From Candidatus Altimarinota bacterium (GTDB taxonomy: Bacteria; Patescibacteriota; Gracilibacteria; BD1-5; UBA2023): a DNA stretch of 64,000 nt. Below are positions 54,664 to 64,000 of the stretch, in pieces. Under the pieces are notes generated by a model. That model made no database searches and was not told the DNA's origin. It saw nothing but the letters and a program-made list of their open reading frames with translations. Location: positions 54,249 through 118,248 of the forward strand of contig JALNXF010000004.1 of assembly GCA_023230505.1 (NCBI GenBank). The letters run 5' to 3'. The stretch's first letter is position 1. Every line of letters starts with the position of its first letter. The translations under genes were made by a program, and so were the position numbers.

Positions 54664-55055
54664 ATAACTAATTTTTAAAATAAATTTCACCAATTATATC
54701 CAAATTCAAGAATATACAAATCTTAATTTCACTATAAAACTAAAAATAGTTATCTTATTAAAGATAACTATTTATTTTTTTCAAGTTCACACCCACTTAA
54801 TATGGACTCTCCTAATAGACTGCAATATATTTTTACCTCCCCTTGATTTGCTCTATTTAAAGCGGAAGTTAGAAATCTATTTTTCGCGAAAAACGTTCTT
54901 TTTTACGATTTTTCAATGGTTTTTAAGAGTGTTTTTGTGAGGAAAAATGAAGTTTTTACCCGGTTCTTTTAAGGGCTAATTTTAATATTTTACAATATTT
55001 TGCATGTTATATAAATATATGATATACTCGATTCAATATTAATTATTGACATATT
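54664..55055. other. 391-base gap with perfect hairpin and decayed reading frames
   Basis: No intact gene. A perfect 13-bp-arm hairpin, AAATAGTTATCTT-ATTA-AAGATAACTATTT, lies at 54744-54773. On the minus strand a roughly 45-codon open stretch without an ATG reads SALNRANQGEVKIYC then SLLGESILSGCELE and ends at a UAG (54768-54770) inside that hairpin. A second overlapping frame (EPGKNFIFPHKNTLKNHGKI) lies just upstream, shifted in frame. The base composition is slightly higher in G+C than the surroundings. It looks like the 3' end of a decayed gene with its terminator left in place. A promoter-like GATATACT is near 55021 for the plus-strand gene. Confidence 0.45.
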
Positions 55056-56309
55056 ATGGCAGATATTATAAATAATAATTTATTGTCTTGGAAAACAAAT
55101 GATTTAAGCAATGTCTGATTACTACCAACATCTAAAGTTTGAAGAAGAATTGATTGGAGTAAATTGTTTGATAGAATACGATTAAGTTATAAAAAACCTC
55201 TTAATTGGAATTTACTTTTAGATGAAAATTGAAACTTTAGTGAAAGAAATTTTATAATGTGAGATTTTTTTCATACAAGAGAAAAAAATAAATTAATTAT
55301 TGAGGCTAATAAATTGCCACAAGAAATTGCAAGATATAAACAAAAAGTTGGCAATGATCGCATATTTTACTATAATTCATTAATTAGTAATTTAATTAAA
55401 CTTTTTCAGAATATATTTTTTCTATGAAATCAAAATAAAGAAAAATGAGATATAACAAATGTCTATGTCCAAAATTTCTTTATAAAATTAAATGAAATAA
55501 ATGAAATGTTAAAAAATTCAGAAACATTATACAATGGGTCCAGTTCTGAAAGCATTGATTCTATTGATGATGAAATACTAAAATATTCTAAAGAATGAAT
55601 TGAATGGGTAGAAAAAATGTGGTGACCATATGAAAAAGAAAATATTGAAAAATTTAAAGAATCAGCTTTAAAATTTTTAAAACCTTGAAATGTACTTGAT
55701 GTAGATAAAGTTCTTGAAACACTAAATTCACATTGGTCATGGAATGAAGATGTTCTAATCTTTGTATTCTATACTGCTAATTGTAGCAAAAATGAGCTAA
55801 AACGACTGCAAAAGTGAGTTCTTGCTGCACTAGATTCTAAATTTAAAAAATTAGACACTCCAAAAATCTTTTTAATTTTAGAATTTATACTTCCTTATAT
55901 ATTTGATTGAATTGAAAATTTAAATTTTGATTTTCCTGAATTATTTAGACCTGAATATCTTAGTAAAATCCATACATATGATTTAACTATAGAAAAATTT
56001 ATAGGACATATTCATTATTTATGAAAAGAAAATAATTGGTCTCAAGAAATACAAGCAAAATTAATTGAACAATTCAAAATATATTGAGCATCAGAAAAAT
56101 GAAAAATATGATTCTGACAATGAAGCGAACAGCTTTATTATTGGCAAGAAATTACAGGTCATTTAAATAAGGATAATTACAAAGACTATTTAAAATCCGA
56201 AGATTTATGAGAAAATAGAAGGCCATTACCCAATATCCTTAGATGTTCTATTGAAGAAACGAAAGAAATTACAAGTAGTAGTGTTCAACAATTAATGATC
56301 AATTCTTAA
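55056..56309 (+). CDS. Hypothetical large soluble protein
   Basis: 417 residues, not recognised. It is rich in aromatic and charged residues, mostly helical (SNLIKLFQNIFFLGNQNKEK, LKRLQKGVLAALDSKFKKLD), with no membrane helix and no obvious catalytic motif. One segment, LYYWQEITGHLNKDNYKDYL, is tryptophan- and tyrosine-rich. A single gene with its own terminator at 56331-56363. Confidence 0.7.
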
Positions 56310-56330
56310 GTCGAACTCACAATTTTAAAC

Positions 56331-56363
56331 AAAAAAGAGCCTAAATTTTTTAGGCTCTTTTTT
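56331..56363 (+). terminator. Rho-independent terminator
   Basis: AAAAAAGAGCCTA-AATTTTT-TAGGCTCTTTTTT, 22 bases after the stop at 56309. Confidence 0.92.
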
Positions 56364-56442
56364 CATGTTTTAAACTAACTTTTTACCAGAACTATTTCTT
56401 TATATAAAACATTATTTAAAGGTGGTTCGATATTTTTTACTT

Positions 56443-56520
56443 TGGAGGCACCAATCGGATTTGAACCGATGACTTTAGAGCTTTGCAGGCCCTTGCAATT
56501 GACCACTCTGCCATGGTGCC
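56443..56520 (-). tRNA. tRNA-Cys (GCA)
   Basis: The minus strand begins GGCACCATGGCAGAGTGG. The acceptor GGCACCA pairs with TGGTGCC; the anticodon loop CTGCAAA sits between AGGGC and GCTCT, giving anticodon GCA; the T arm is ATCGGTTCAAATCCGAT. The CCA end is encoded. The anticodon is GCA only, so it does not itself read UGA. Confidence 0.95.
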
Positions 56521-56585
56521 GGGTTGTGGTGGAATATGTGGAGTAGGTTTATTTTATAGAAAAAAAATAAAATGCAATTTATTTT

Positions 56586-57131
56586 TTATTTTATACAATT
56601 AAAACTTGTAATAAGATTTTCATATCTTGTGGTATCGGTTGTTCCTAGGGCTATTCAAATAGTAAGCAAATATACTTTGTTATCGCATATTTTTGCTGTT
56701 TGTAGGAATTTTCTTTTTGGGGTAGCTGTGTTGTATTTTGCTTCAAATGTATATAAATTTGAAGTATCTTTATCTGAGAAAGTTATAGTTTTTTCATTAA
56801 GCTTTAAAAATTCTATATATTCTCAATTTGAAAGTGAATAATTTATAAGAGAATATCTTTTTGATGTAGTTTTTTCTGATAATTCTTGTCAGATTATTAC
56901 GAGATTATTTGCAAATCCAGAAGATATATCAGAAGAACTTACTGCAAGCTCTACTTGTCCGCTTTTAATAGCTGGAAGTTCATTTTTATCTACTACAGTC
57001 CAAGCAGTTGGAATATTAATAGTAAATCCAGAGCCTGAGTAAGCTTTGGTTGATTCGTCTGTTGTAGTGCTTGTAGATCAGCAAGAAGTAAGCGCTAATC
57101 ATACAAATAAAAAGAGAGCTAATTTTTTCAT
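56586..57131 (-). CDS. Lipoprotein, PsbP-like or SCP-like small beta protein
   Basis: 181 residues. The signal MKKLALFLFVGLALTSCGST has a lipobox with Cys17 and a Ser/Thr-rich linker. The mature domain (YSGSGFTINIPTAWTVVDKN, then KTITFSDKDTSNLYTFEAKY) alternates strands, as in PsbP-like or DcrB-like lipoproteins that start with a phrase like FTINIPxxW. Outer-surface location is expected; the function is unknown. It shares its strand with the next small membrane protein, with a 2-base gap. Confidence 0.75.
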
Positions 57132-57133
57132 AA

Positions 57134-57493
57134 TTAAATTAATTTAAGTCATAAATGTGTTAAAATCAAGAAAATATATATCAAAACTAAAATAGCAAGA
57201 ATTATATATTTTAATAATTTATTTAGAGAATATACTGAAATCATATAATTTCAAATATCAAACAAAAGTGCAAATACAGAAAATACAAATACTGGATAAA
57301 TTACAAAAAGGATTTGAGAAAAATATTCTGGAAATAAGCCACCAAGTACTGAAATATAAGATAGAAAATATAAAAATGCTATAAAAATAAAAAATGTTTT
57401 TGATATTTCTAGCTTAAGTCATACATAGAAATTTTCTCCGCTAAATAATTTATTTTTAATTTTTTCTAATAAATTAGAGTTGCTTTTAATCAT
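57134..57493 (-). CDS. Small membrane protein, three helices
   Basis: 119 residues: three hydrophobic helices (FFIFIAFLYFLSYISVLGG, ILFVIYPVFVFSVFALLFD, YIILAILVLIYIFLIL) after a short charged N terminus. Not recognised. It precedes the lipoprotein gene with 2 bases between, so the two are likely co-expressed. Confidence 0.7.
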
Positions 57494-57537
57494 AAATATA
57501 TATAATTTATTTATTATTTTTTTGATTATATAAAAAA

Positions 57538-57834
57538 ATGTCTTTTACACAAGAGCAAATTAAACATATTGCAAATCTTTCTAGATTACAGCTGGACGAA
57601 GCTAACACAGAAAGATATTTAAATGACCTGAATTCGATAGTGGGTTATATTGATACTTTAAACAAAATTGACCCAAGTGAGTTGGAAAATATTTCTCTTA
57701 ATACTAATAAAATTCTTCCACTCAGAAAAGACGAATTATTAGATAAAAAAATTAGTGAGAGGGAAGAGTTACTTGCATGTTCTCCAAAAAATAAAGTTAA
57801 TCATTCGATTGTTATAAATAATATAATGAATTAA
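57538..57834 (+). CDS. gatC: Asp/Glu-tRNA amidotransferase subunit C (GatC)
   Basis: 98 residues. The GatC pattern is complete: QEQIKHIANLSRLQLDEANT, then LNDLNSIVGYIDTLNKID, and the LPLRKDELLDKK segment. GatC stabilises GatA/GatB, which convert Glu-tRNA-Gln and Asp-tRNA-Asn. gatA and gatB are not adjacent; instead recF follows with a one-base TAATG overlap, an unusual pairing that couples the two. Confidence 0.92.
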   Translation: MSFTQEQIKHIANLSRLQLDEANTERYLNDLNSIVGYIDTLNKIDPSELENISLNTNKILPLRKDELLDKKISEREELLACSPKNKVNHSIVINNIMN

Positions 57835-58913
57835 TGTTTTCTAAAATAAGACTTTATAATTTCAAAAATCATAGAGATATTTCTTTTGATTTTGATTTAA
57901 TTAATTTAATATATTGAGAAAATGGCTCTGGTAAGACAAATATACTAGAAGCCATTTATTTGCTTATAAATGCAAAAACTTTTGGAACTTCTAGTATTTC
58001 TGATTTAGTTAAATTTTGAGAAAATAATTTTATGTTATCTGGAATTTTGGAAAATGATGTTTTAGATAAAAATATTAAATTAACTTTTGATAAAACTTTA
58101 CATAAAACAAATTTATTAATTAATTCTAGTGCATTTTCTAAGCCAAAATTCTTGAATAATTTATCAATTTCAGCTTTATTTTTTTCTCCACAAGATATAA
58201 ATATTATGTATTTAGGACCAAGTCTTAGAAGGGAATTTCTTGATGAGACGATGCTTTTATGATTTCCAAATTTCTCAAAAATAAAGTCAAAATATGCAAA
58301 AATTCTTAAAAATAGAAATAAACTTCTAAAAGACATTTCTTCAAATAAAGCTACCATTTCTGATTTAGATTTCTGGGATAATTCATTTTGTCAGATTTCT
58401 GAGGAATATTATTCGTATAGACTTAGGTTTATAGATTTTGTAAAAGAATATATTTCTTCAATTAGTAGTATTTTAGAAAACAAATATCAAATAGAATTTA
58501 TCTATGAAACTAAAGTTAATTTAAACAACATAAAGGAGTCGATTTCTTCTTATTTATCAAAAAACAAACAAAGAGATATAATGTTAGGTCATACTTTTAT
58601 TTGACCTCATTTAGATGACTTTTATTTTAAAGTACAAACTCTTGATAGTGTCCATAAATCAGAAGAATTTCTATCAAGATGAGAAAATAAAAGTTTACTT
58701 CTTTGATTAAAATTTTTACAAATAGAATTTTTAGAAAAAATTTGAGAAAAAAAGCTAATTTTATTATTAGATGATGTATTTTCTGAGCTAGATGACAAGC
58801 ATATCTCTCTAATCTTAGAAAAATGTGAAAAATACCAAACTTTTATTACAACTCAAAATATACCTAATTTTACTTTAAATATACCCAATTTTAAAAAAAT
58901 AAACTTAAATTAA
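57834..58913 (+). CDS. recF: DNA replication and repair protein RecF
   Basis: 359 residues, normal length. The SMC-like ATPase starts KIRLYNFKNHRDISFDFD with Walker A IYGENGSGKTNILEAIYLL. It continues with SPQDINIMYLGPSLRREFLD, the RecF-typical GPHLDDFYFK and SRGENKSLLLGLKFLQIEFL (ABC-type signature), and Walker B LILLLDDVFSELDDKH. It loads RecA at gaps with RecO/RecR. It overlaps gatC by one base. Confidence 0.95.
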
Positions 58914-59009
58914 AAATTATAATAAACAATTGTAAAGCAAATACATTTGCAAGAAACGCATTTTTATAATAATATAGAGTGAACTAATTTATTTTTAAAC
59001 AAAAATTTT

Positions 59010-60659
59010 ATGAGAAAAATTATCTCGATGCTTGCATTCATTTGAATACTTTCTTCAAATGTTGTTAATTTATATGCTGCAGTTTGAGCTACTGCAGACC
59101 ACTTCGTGGTAACAGCTTCACCTACTTCTACTAAAGTTTGAGAAGCAATAGACCTTACAGTTAAGGCAGTTGATGCTTCTTGAAATGTAGTTAAAAACTA
59201 TGCGGGTATGATTTATATATCATCAGATACAGATACAAAAGCTACTGTTCCATATTCAGACTGATATCAATTTGTTCCAGCCGATTTATGAGCTAAGACT
59301 TTTTCTAAATGACTTTCTTTCACGAAAGAATGAAAAATGAAAATAGTAGTTTTAGATTTAGAAAATGAAAATTTAGAATGATCTACAGAAATTACAGTAT
59401 GAAGTGGGGAATCTACTGCGACTTGAACTACATCTGATATTACTATTTCTAGTCCAGACAATTGAATGACTACATCAAATTCAGAAGTTACAGTAAGTGG
59501 AACAGCTAAGAAAAATAGCAAAATTAAATATATCCTAAACACTAAAGAAGTTTGAACAAATCAAAGTGATGACTCTTGAAATTTTACTTATAATATGACT
59601 AATCTTGCTACTTGAGATAATGTAATTGAAGTTAAAGTTGTTGATGGGACAGATAAAGTGATTTCTACATCAGATAAAATAGTTGTAAAATTAGATGTAA
59701 CTTGACCAGTTTTAAAAAATATTGTTGTAAAAGAATGAAAAGAAGTTCCAGCTTGATCTAGCGTAACTGTTGAAATTACTTCAGATGCATCATTAAGTGA
59801 GGTTTCAGCTTCAGTTTGAGATTTTAACCAAGTTCTAAAAGAAACTTCTACTCCAGGAGTTTACTCTTGATCTTTAACAATTCCATCTGAACCTGGTGAC
59901 TATTCAGTTAATGTAACTCTTAAAAATGCACTTGGTAAAACTACAACTAGAAATAATGCACTTAGTATTAAAGCTACTGAATCTAATATATTTAAAGATG
60001 TTAAATCATTTATTTGAGACAAAAAAGTTAGTTTCACTTTTGATTTAAAACAAAACAGTGACACTATTGCTAAATTTAAATTTAAATATAGCACAGGTAC
60101 TGAACTTGATAAAGAATTAATAACATTTGATAAAGATAAAATTAAAAATGCTTCAGGAAGTTATGCTTGGTATGTAGCGGGTCTTGATATGGCAAAATAT
60201 AATTTCCAAATTGTACCACTTGATAAAGATAGTAAAGAGCTTTCTGGAAAATCAGATGTTATGGAAATTGATTTATCTTTAAATAGTGGATCTAATAAAT
60301 GTATGATTTCTAATATTGCAGGTCTAAAAGTAACGAAGGCTTGAGATGTAAGTGAATTAAGCTGGGATGCAACTCTAGAGGCTACAAGTTACAATGTTTA
60401 TAAAAAATGAGAAGATGGAAATTTTAGCTTAATAGAAAATGTTAAAACAAACAAATATACAATTAACATTTCTCCAGACAAAGTGAAATATGAAGAATTT
60501 GCAGTAAAATGAGTTTGTTGAGATTGAGAAAATCAAAATGAATCAGCTGATTATTCTAATGTAACAAAAGTTCAAACATGACCAGCTCAAATTATTGCAC
60601 TAATCCTTTTATCTCTTACTTGAGCTTACTTCTACACAAGAAGAAGAAAATTTAATTAA
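59010..60659 (+). CDS. Large Ig-like surface protein with TGP...RRR sorting-type C terminus
   Basis: 549 residues. The signal peptide (SMLAFIGILSSNVVNLYAAV) is followed by several beta-sandwich modules: ADHFVVTASPTSTKVGEAID (invasin/BIG-like), DITISSPDNGMTTSNSEVTV (Ig-like), VTGPVLKNIVVKEGKEVPAG, and an FN3-like module KAGDVSELSWDATLEATSYN. The C terminus has TGPAQIIALILLSLTGAYFY then TRRRKFN. That is a short motif, a hydrophobic helix and a basic tail, as in sortase- or exosortase-type anchoring. Probably an adhesin for contact with a host or partner cell. Confidence 0.82.
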
Positions 60660-60667
60660 TAAATCCC

Positions 60668-60698
60668 AAAACCTCCGAAGCAATTCGGAGGTTTTTTT
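60668..60698 (+). terminator. Rho-independent terminator of the surface-protein gene
   Basis: AAACCTCCGAA-GCAA-TTCGGAGGTTTTTTT. Confidence 0.93.
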
Positions 60699-60797
60699 AA
60701 AATAAATTTGCTTTTTATTATTTTTAATATACCCTGTGCATAGTATTTATAGATTTTTCAATTTATTTATACATTTTATTATTTTTATATTTATATT

Positions 60798-61016
60798 ATG
60801 ATTGGTACTATTAAAATGAAACATGACGAAAAAGGTTTTGGTTTCATTATTTCTGAAGAATTACCAAGAGGTGAGAATGAAATATTTTTTCATTTTTCTT
60901 CTGTAGAAGGTGGTTCTGAAGCTTTCGAAGCTTTACAAAAGGATCAACAAGTTTCTTTTGAAGTTGCTAGCTGAAAGGGTGGTAAAAAACAAGCTATGAA
61001 CGTTCAAGGAATGTAA
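60798..61016 (+). CDS. Cold-shock domain protein (CspA-like)
   Basis: 72 residues, an OB-fold RNA chaperone. RNP1 reads KGFGFIISEE and RNP2 EIFFHFSSV, with the usual aromatic and basic surface. Nearly all glycines are GGT rather than UGA (only one UGA), as expected for a highly expressed gene. It has its own terminator at 61033. Confidence 0.93.
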
Positions 61017-61032
61017 TTTCATATGTTTTACA

Positions 61033-61061
61033 TAAAAAAGACCGAGAAATCGGTCTTTTTT
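61033..61061. terminator. Bidirectional-looking terminator between csp and dus
   Basis: AAAAAAGACCG-AGAAAT-CGGTCTTTTTT, lying between convergent genes and followed by T runs on both strands. Confidence 0.9.
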
Positions 61062-61072
61062 ATTATTGAAGT

Positions 61073-62050
61073 TTATAAAATTATTTCTTCTACTTTCTTA
61101 TCAAGAAAATCTTTAAAATCCTGTCTTATTTCATTTATTACATTTTCTACATCAGTCATATTTTCCACTAATACTAGTTTTTTTCTATAATTTTTCACTC
61201 CAGGAAATGAATGTAGATATTGGACCATATGTTTGCGCGATTCCAGGCTTCATTTTCTTCATTTTAATTCTATTAATAATTTTCAATGCTTTTGTAGAGT
61301 ATCGAGTATTTCTCATAAATTAGGTGTATAATTTCCAGGTAAAAAACACCATGGATTCCCAAAACTCGCACGCCCAATCATAAATCAATCTAAATTTCCT
61401 ATTTTTTTCATTCAATCATCATAATTTCTTACATCTCAATTTCCTATTACAGGTATTTTTAATTGTTTTTTTAATTCATAAATTGGCTCCCAATTCGCAG
61501 TTCAGCTGTAAGCTTGCTTATAAGTTCTTCAATGAACTGTTATTAGATTTGCTCCGGCTGCCTCCAATCATTTTGCGAAGTCTATAAGATTTTCTGGATT
61601 CTCCCATCCAAGTCTAGTTTTGACAGATATTGGTAATTTTGTAGCTTTTGTTAATGCTTCTACTATGCGATATGCTGTATCCACATTTATCATTAGTCCT
61701 GACCCATGTCAGCTCTTTACTACTTTTTTTGCTGGACATCACATATTAATATCTATTCCAGTTATATTGTATTTTTCTATTACAAGAGCCGCTTTCGCAA
61801 ACATTTCTGGGTCTTTACCAAATATTTGAATTATAAGTGGTTCTTCTATTTTAGCATGAGGCAATACACTATCAGCCAGGAATTTTGAGTGAACTAGTCC
61901 ATCTGCACTAAAAAATTCAGAAAAACAAATTACATTACTATTAACTCATTTTACTATCTGTCTATATGCGCTATCTGTAAATCAATCCATAGGCGCCAGA
62001 GCCGCTATTGGTCATTTTTCTACTAATTCTTTCCAAAAACTTTTATTCAT
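61073..62050 (-). CDS. dus: tRNA-dihydrouridine synthase (DusB-like)
   Basis: 325 residues. The FMN-binding TIM barrel is recognised by ALAPMDGFTDSAYR, then IQIFGKDPEMFAKAA, INMGCPAKKVVKSGHGSGLM with the catalytic Cys, VKTRLGWENPE, ITVHGRTYKQAYSGTANW and VIGNGDV with MIGRASFGNPWCF. It reduces uridine in the D loop of tRNA. The start at 62050 is the first ATG with room for the N-terminal helix. Confidence 0.95.
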
Positions 62051-62161
62051 TTTTTATAATTAAAAATTATTTATTATTACCGTCAAGTTAAATTTGTGGT
62101 AAAAATCTTTTATTTATGTTAATATATTTGTACTTAATTATTTTACAAATAAAAATAAAAA

Positions 62162-62686
62162 ATGAATACAAATATAGAAAAAAATAGTCTTTCAAGTATT
62201 AAACAAGTAACAAAAGCAAATTTAAAAACCCAATATTTAATATCAAAAAATATTCCCTTACTTTGAATTGTAGCAATAAATGATATAGAAACAAGAAATT
62301 TTATAATTAAATGATTATCTGATATTTGAATTTGAGCCATTGTTGTTTGAACAGATGAGGATTTTTCTTTAGAAAATATAGCTAGTACACCAAAATTAAA
62401 TTCAAATGTAATTGCCTGATTTGACTTTTTCATTTATGATAATGAACACGAAAGTGTTGATGTAGTTAAATTTATGTCTGTTGGAGTTGTTCCAATTATG
62501 CCAGAAAATAATACATTTTCTTGAATTTTAAAGGCTTTTAATCCTATGAAATTCGAATGAAATTGATTTTTCTATAAAAAAGAATCCCCTTATTGTGTAT
62601 TTGAAAAAGTTATCTCATACTGCGAAAACATAAAATTTCCAGAAGACAAAAGAGTTCTTCTTAAAAACGTAACTAATACTTTTTAG
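62162..62686 (+). CDS. Hypothetical, resembles the C-terminal half of a GT-B glycosyltransferase
   Basis: 174 residues, Rossmann-like alternation with IPLLGIVAINDIETRNFI, KFMSVGVVPIMPENNTFSGI and EGNGFFYKKESPYCVFEKVI. The last two phrases resemble the glycogen-synthase-type acceptor-domain blocks (GxxPIxxxTGG, GxGFxFxxxxP). Only one domain is present, so it is either a fragment-like protein of its own or a divergent nucleotide-binding protein. Low certainty on function. Confidence 0.55.
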
Positions 62687-62771
62687 TATTCTAAAGCCAA
62701 ACCTTAATACAATTTGCATTTAATTAAAAATACACTATAATATATACATTATTTTGTATTTTTTTGAATTT

Positions 62772-63179
62772 ATGTCATTAGAGAATTTATCTTCAGATTA
62801 CGATTATCTTGAAATACTTAAAGATGATGTACTTAAGTCAATTCTCGAGCAAAATGAAATTCAGTTAAAATCTTGAATAATAGATAAAAAGACAGAAGAA
62901 ATTAATTCGGCAATTAGATTAATACTAGCATCAAGAGAATGAGAAGCAAATAAATTAATAAAAGCTAAAGAATTAGTAATTAAATATAATGATTTAGATA
63001 AGGAGTGGGAAAGGCTAGATAGCACATGAAGATGAGGTGAACAAGAGAGAATTAGTGATGAAATGCGTGAAATAGCAAAAATTTTAAATCAAATGTGATT
63101 AGATACGGAAGGTAATAGTCTTAAAACTCCATTAAAAGTTTCAGAAACAAAAGATTTTATTTTAAAAACCTTGGATTAA
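62772..63179 (+). CDS. Hypothetical charged helical protein
   Basis: 135 residues, acidic N-terminal part (LSSDYDYLEILKDDVLKSIL) then charged helices, no membrane segment, not recognised. It is flanked upstream by the GT-B-like gene and downstream by the tRNA promoter. UGA glycines support expression under code 25. Confidence 0.65.
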
Positions 63180-63264
63180 TAATATTTATTTATTTTAAAT
63201 TAAGGCTATAATTAGTAGTTTTTTATTTGTATAAAAGATAAAAAAATTAATTTAAAAAAATTTT

Positions 63265-63292
63265 TTGACAGAACAAGATTTTTTGATACAAT
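63265..63292 (+). promoter_or_regulatory. Strong promoter of the tRNA cluster
   Basis: TTGACA (63265-63270), 16 bases, TACAAT (63287-63292), about 20 bases ahead of the first tRNA-Ser. Confidence 0.8.
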
Positions 63293-63313
63293 GCCACCCG
63301 CTGATAAAAATAC

Positions 63314-63401
63314 GGAGAGATGCCAGAGTGGTTTAATGGAACAGTCTTGAAAACTGTCGTGGGGCAACTCACCCAGAGTTCGAATCTCTGTCTCTCCGCC
63401 A
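63314..63401 (+). tRNA. tRNA-Ser (TGA)
   Basis: GGAGAGATGCCAGAGTGG start, anticodon loop CTTGAAA within CAGT...ACTG giving anticodon TGA, long variable arm, T arm AGAGTTCGAATCTCT, acceptor TCTCTCC and encoded GCCA. Class II tRNA, 88 nt. Confidence 0.95.
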
Positions 63402-63486
63402 TTATTAGCCTTTATCTTATAGATAAAACTTGAACAATTTAATTGTTCATTATTGTTTTTTAAAAATAAAAAAGAGTTTCTTTTTT

Positions 63487-63579
63487 GGAAGGGTACTCAA
63501 GTGGCTGAAGAGGCGGGTTTGCTAAACCTGTAGGGTGTCGTAAGGTGCCGCGGGGGTTCGAATCCCCCCCCTTCCGCCA
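63487..63579 (+). tRNA. tRNA-Ser (GCT)
   Basis: GGAAGGGTACTCAAGTGG start, anticodon loop TTGCTAA giving GCT, long variable arm TAGGGTGTCGTAAGGTGCCG, T arm GGGGGTTCGAATCCCCC, acceptor CCCTTCC and GCCA. Second class II tRNA, 93 nt. Confidence 0.95.
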
Positions 63580-63591
63580 AATTTAAAACTT

Positions 63592-63667
63592 GGGCCTGTA
63601 GCTCAGGGGTTAGAGCAGTTGGCTCATAACCAATTGGCCGTTGGTTCAATTCCAACCAGGCCCACCA
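63592..63667 (+). tRNA. tRNA-Met/Ile2 (CAT)
   Basis: GGGCCTGTAGCTCAG start, anticodon loop CTCATAA giving CAT, T arm TTGGTTCAATTCCAA, acceptor AGGCCC with encoded ACCA. It lacks the unpaired first base and GGG/CCC anticodon stem of an initiator; elongator Met or lysidine-modified Ile2 cannot be separated by eye. Confidence 0.9.
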
Positions 63668-63696
63668 TAGAAACCTTAAGAAAATAAAAAAATGTT

Positions 63697-63724
63697 TTGA
63701 CTTTATGAACTTTTTTTATATAAA
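63697..63724 (+). promoter_or_regulatory. Probable rRNA operon promoter
   Basis: TTGACT (63697-63702), 16 bases, TATAAA (63719-63724). A leader of roughly 150 bases leads to 16S; it includes the hairpin CTTTATTCA-GTAA-TGAATAAAG (63855-63876), which could aid processing. Confidence 0.6.
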
Positions 63725-63880
63725 TGAAGGCACCAAAAATTCCTGCTCCTTAAAATAATCAATACACAAGAAGATGAAATTCTAATAAAAAGAATTTCTA
63801 ATCTAAAAAGAATAACAACAAAAAATTTAAAATGAGAAATTTATTTCTCAAAAACTTTATTCAGTAATGAATAAAGCTAC

Positions 63881-64000
63881 GTTCAAAAGAGTTTGATCAT
63901 AGCTCAGGATGAACGCTAGCGGTGCGCCTAACACATGCAAGTCGAACGGAGTTTAAAAGTAGCTTGCTACTTTTAAACTTAGTGGCAAACGGGTGAGTAA
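63881..64000 (+). rRNA. rrs: 16S ribosomal RNA, 5' end (cut by window edge)
   Basis: AGAGTTTGATCATAGCTCAG begins at 63888, followed by GATGAACGCTAGCGGTGCG, CTAACACATGCAAGTCGAACGG and GGCAAACGGGTGAGTAA, the conserved 16S 5' domain. The mature end is placed about 7 bases before AGAGTTTG by analogy with E. coli. The sequence will allow exact placement of the organism once extended. Confidence 0.97.

Noticed and set aside
1-64000. CRISPR array
   Set aside because: No regularly spaced 20-40 bp direct repeats with unique spacers were seen; repeats found are isolated palindromes or in-gene duplications.

Overview
Organism. The window is AT-rich and almost every protein gene is interrupted by in-frame UGA. 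The UGAs fall on invariant glycines of familiar proteins (RecG LLQ-UGA-DVGTGKT and QFR-UGA-RVGR, HsdM DPAC-UGA-TGG, RuvA D-UGA-IGGKAA), so UGA reads as glycine, i.e. genetic code 25. That code, the small-genome gene style, starts mostly without Shine-Dalgarno sequences, and the 16S rRNA start at the right edge point to a candidate-phyla-radiation bacterium of the Absconditabacteria (SR1)/Gracilibacteria group. All coding calls below use UGA = Gly; only UAA and UAG stop.

Layout. 1-1.3 kb: a UmuD/LexA-like autoprotease and a truncated UmuC polymerase behind a long palindrome (SOS-type mutagenesis cassette). 1.6-11 kb: a minus-strand type I restriction locus (HsdM, OGG-fold glycosylase-like protein, HsdS, a membrane protein, a HigB/HigA-ImmA toxin-antitoxin pair, HsdR). 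11-15.3 kb: signalling block with a CHASE2 adenylate cyclase and an HD-GYP/hemerythrin fusion. 15.3-18.9 kb: tRNA-Thr, a tail-collar-like anchored protein, HemW, an apparently imported membrane-protein gene, and RNase P RNA. 19-25.7 kb, plus strand: recG, a type IV pilin, ruvA, a pyruvyl transferase, small membrane proteins and an EamA transporter. 25.7-39.3 kb, minus strand: M29 aminopeptidase, a MacA/MacB-type exporter, a large FISUMP-type prepilin, a ferric-reductase-like membrane protein with a two-component system, a DEAD-box helicase and a metallophosphoesterase. 39.5-40.7 kb: a PLD-family synthase.

40.7-48.5 kb holds the most unusual locus: two genes in tandem, a 447-residue protein with three WYF-type repeats and a 2162-residue protein with two Hsp90-like (GHKL) ATPase modules, four internal DPK[FY]AxFMxD repeats and a C-terminal HEIVH metallopeptidase-like end. 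I know of no described system with this composition.

48.6-56.3 kb: a SpoT-type alarmone hydrolase, a GAF-kinase-receiver hybrid sensor, several unknowns, a DUF1287 protein, a P-loop kinase and an Mrr-like nuclease with a topoisomerase zinc finger. 56.4-64 kb: tRNA-Cys, a lipoprotein, gatC-recF, a large surface protein, a cold-shock protein, a tRNA-dihydrouridine synthase, then a promoter, three tRNAs and the 5' end of 16S rRNA. Short inverted-repeat elements of at least three families are scattered through the window, including inside rnpB and inside coding sequence.

All functional assignments come from reading motifs by eye; no database search was run.
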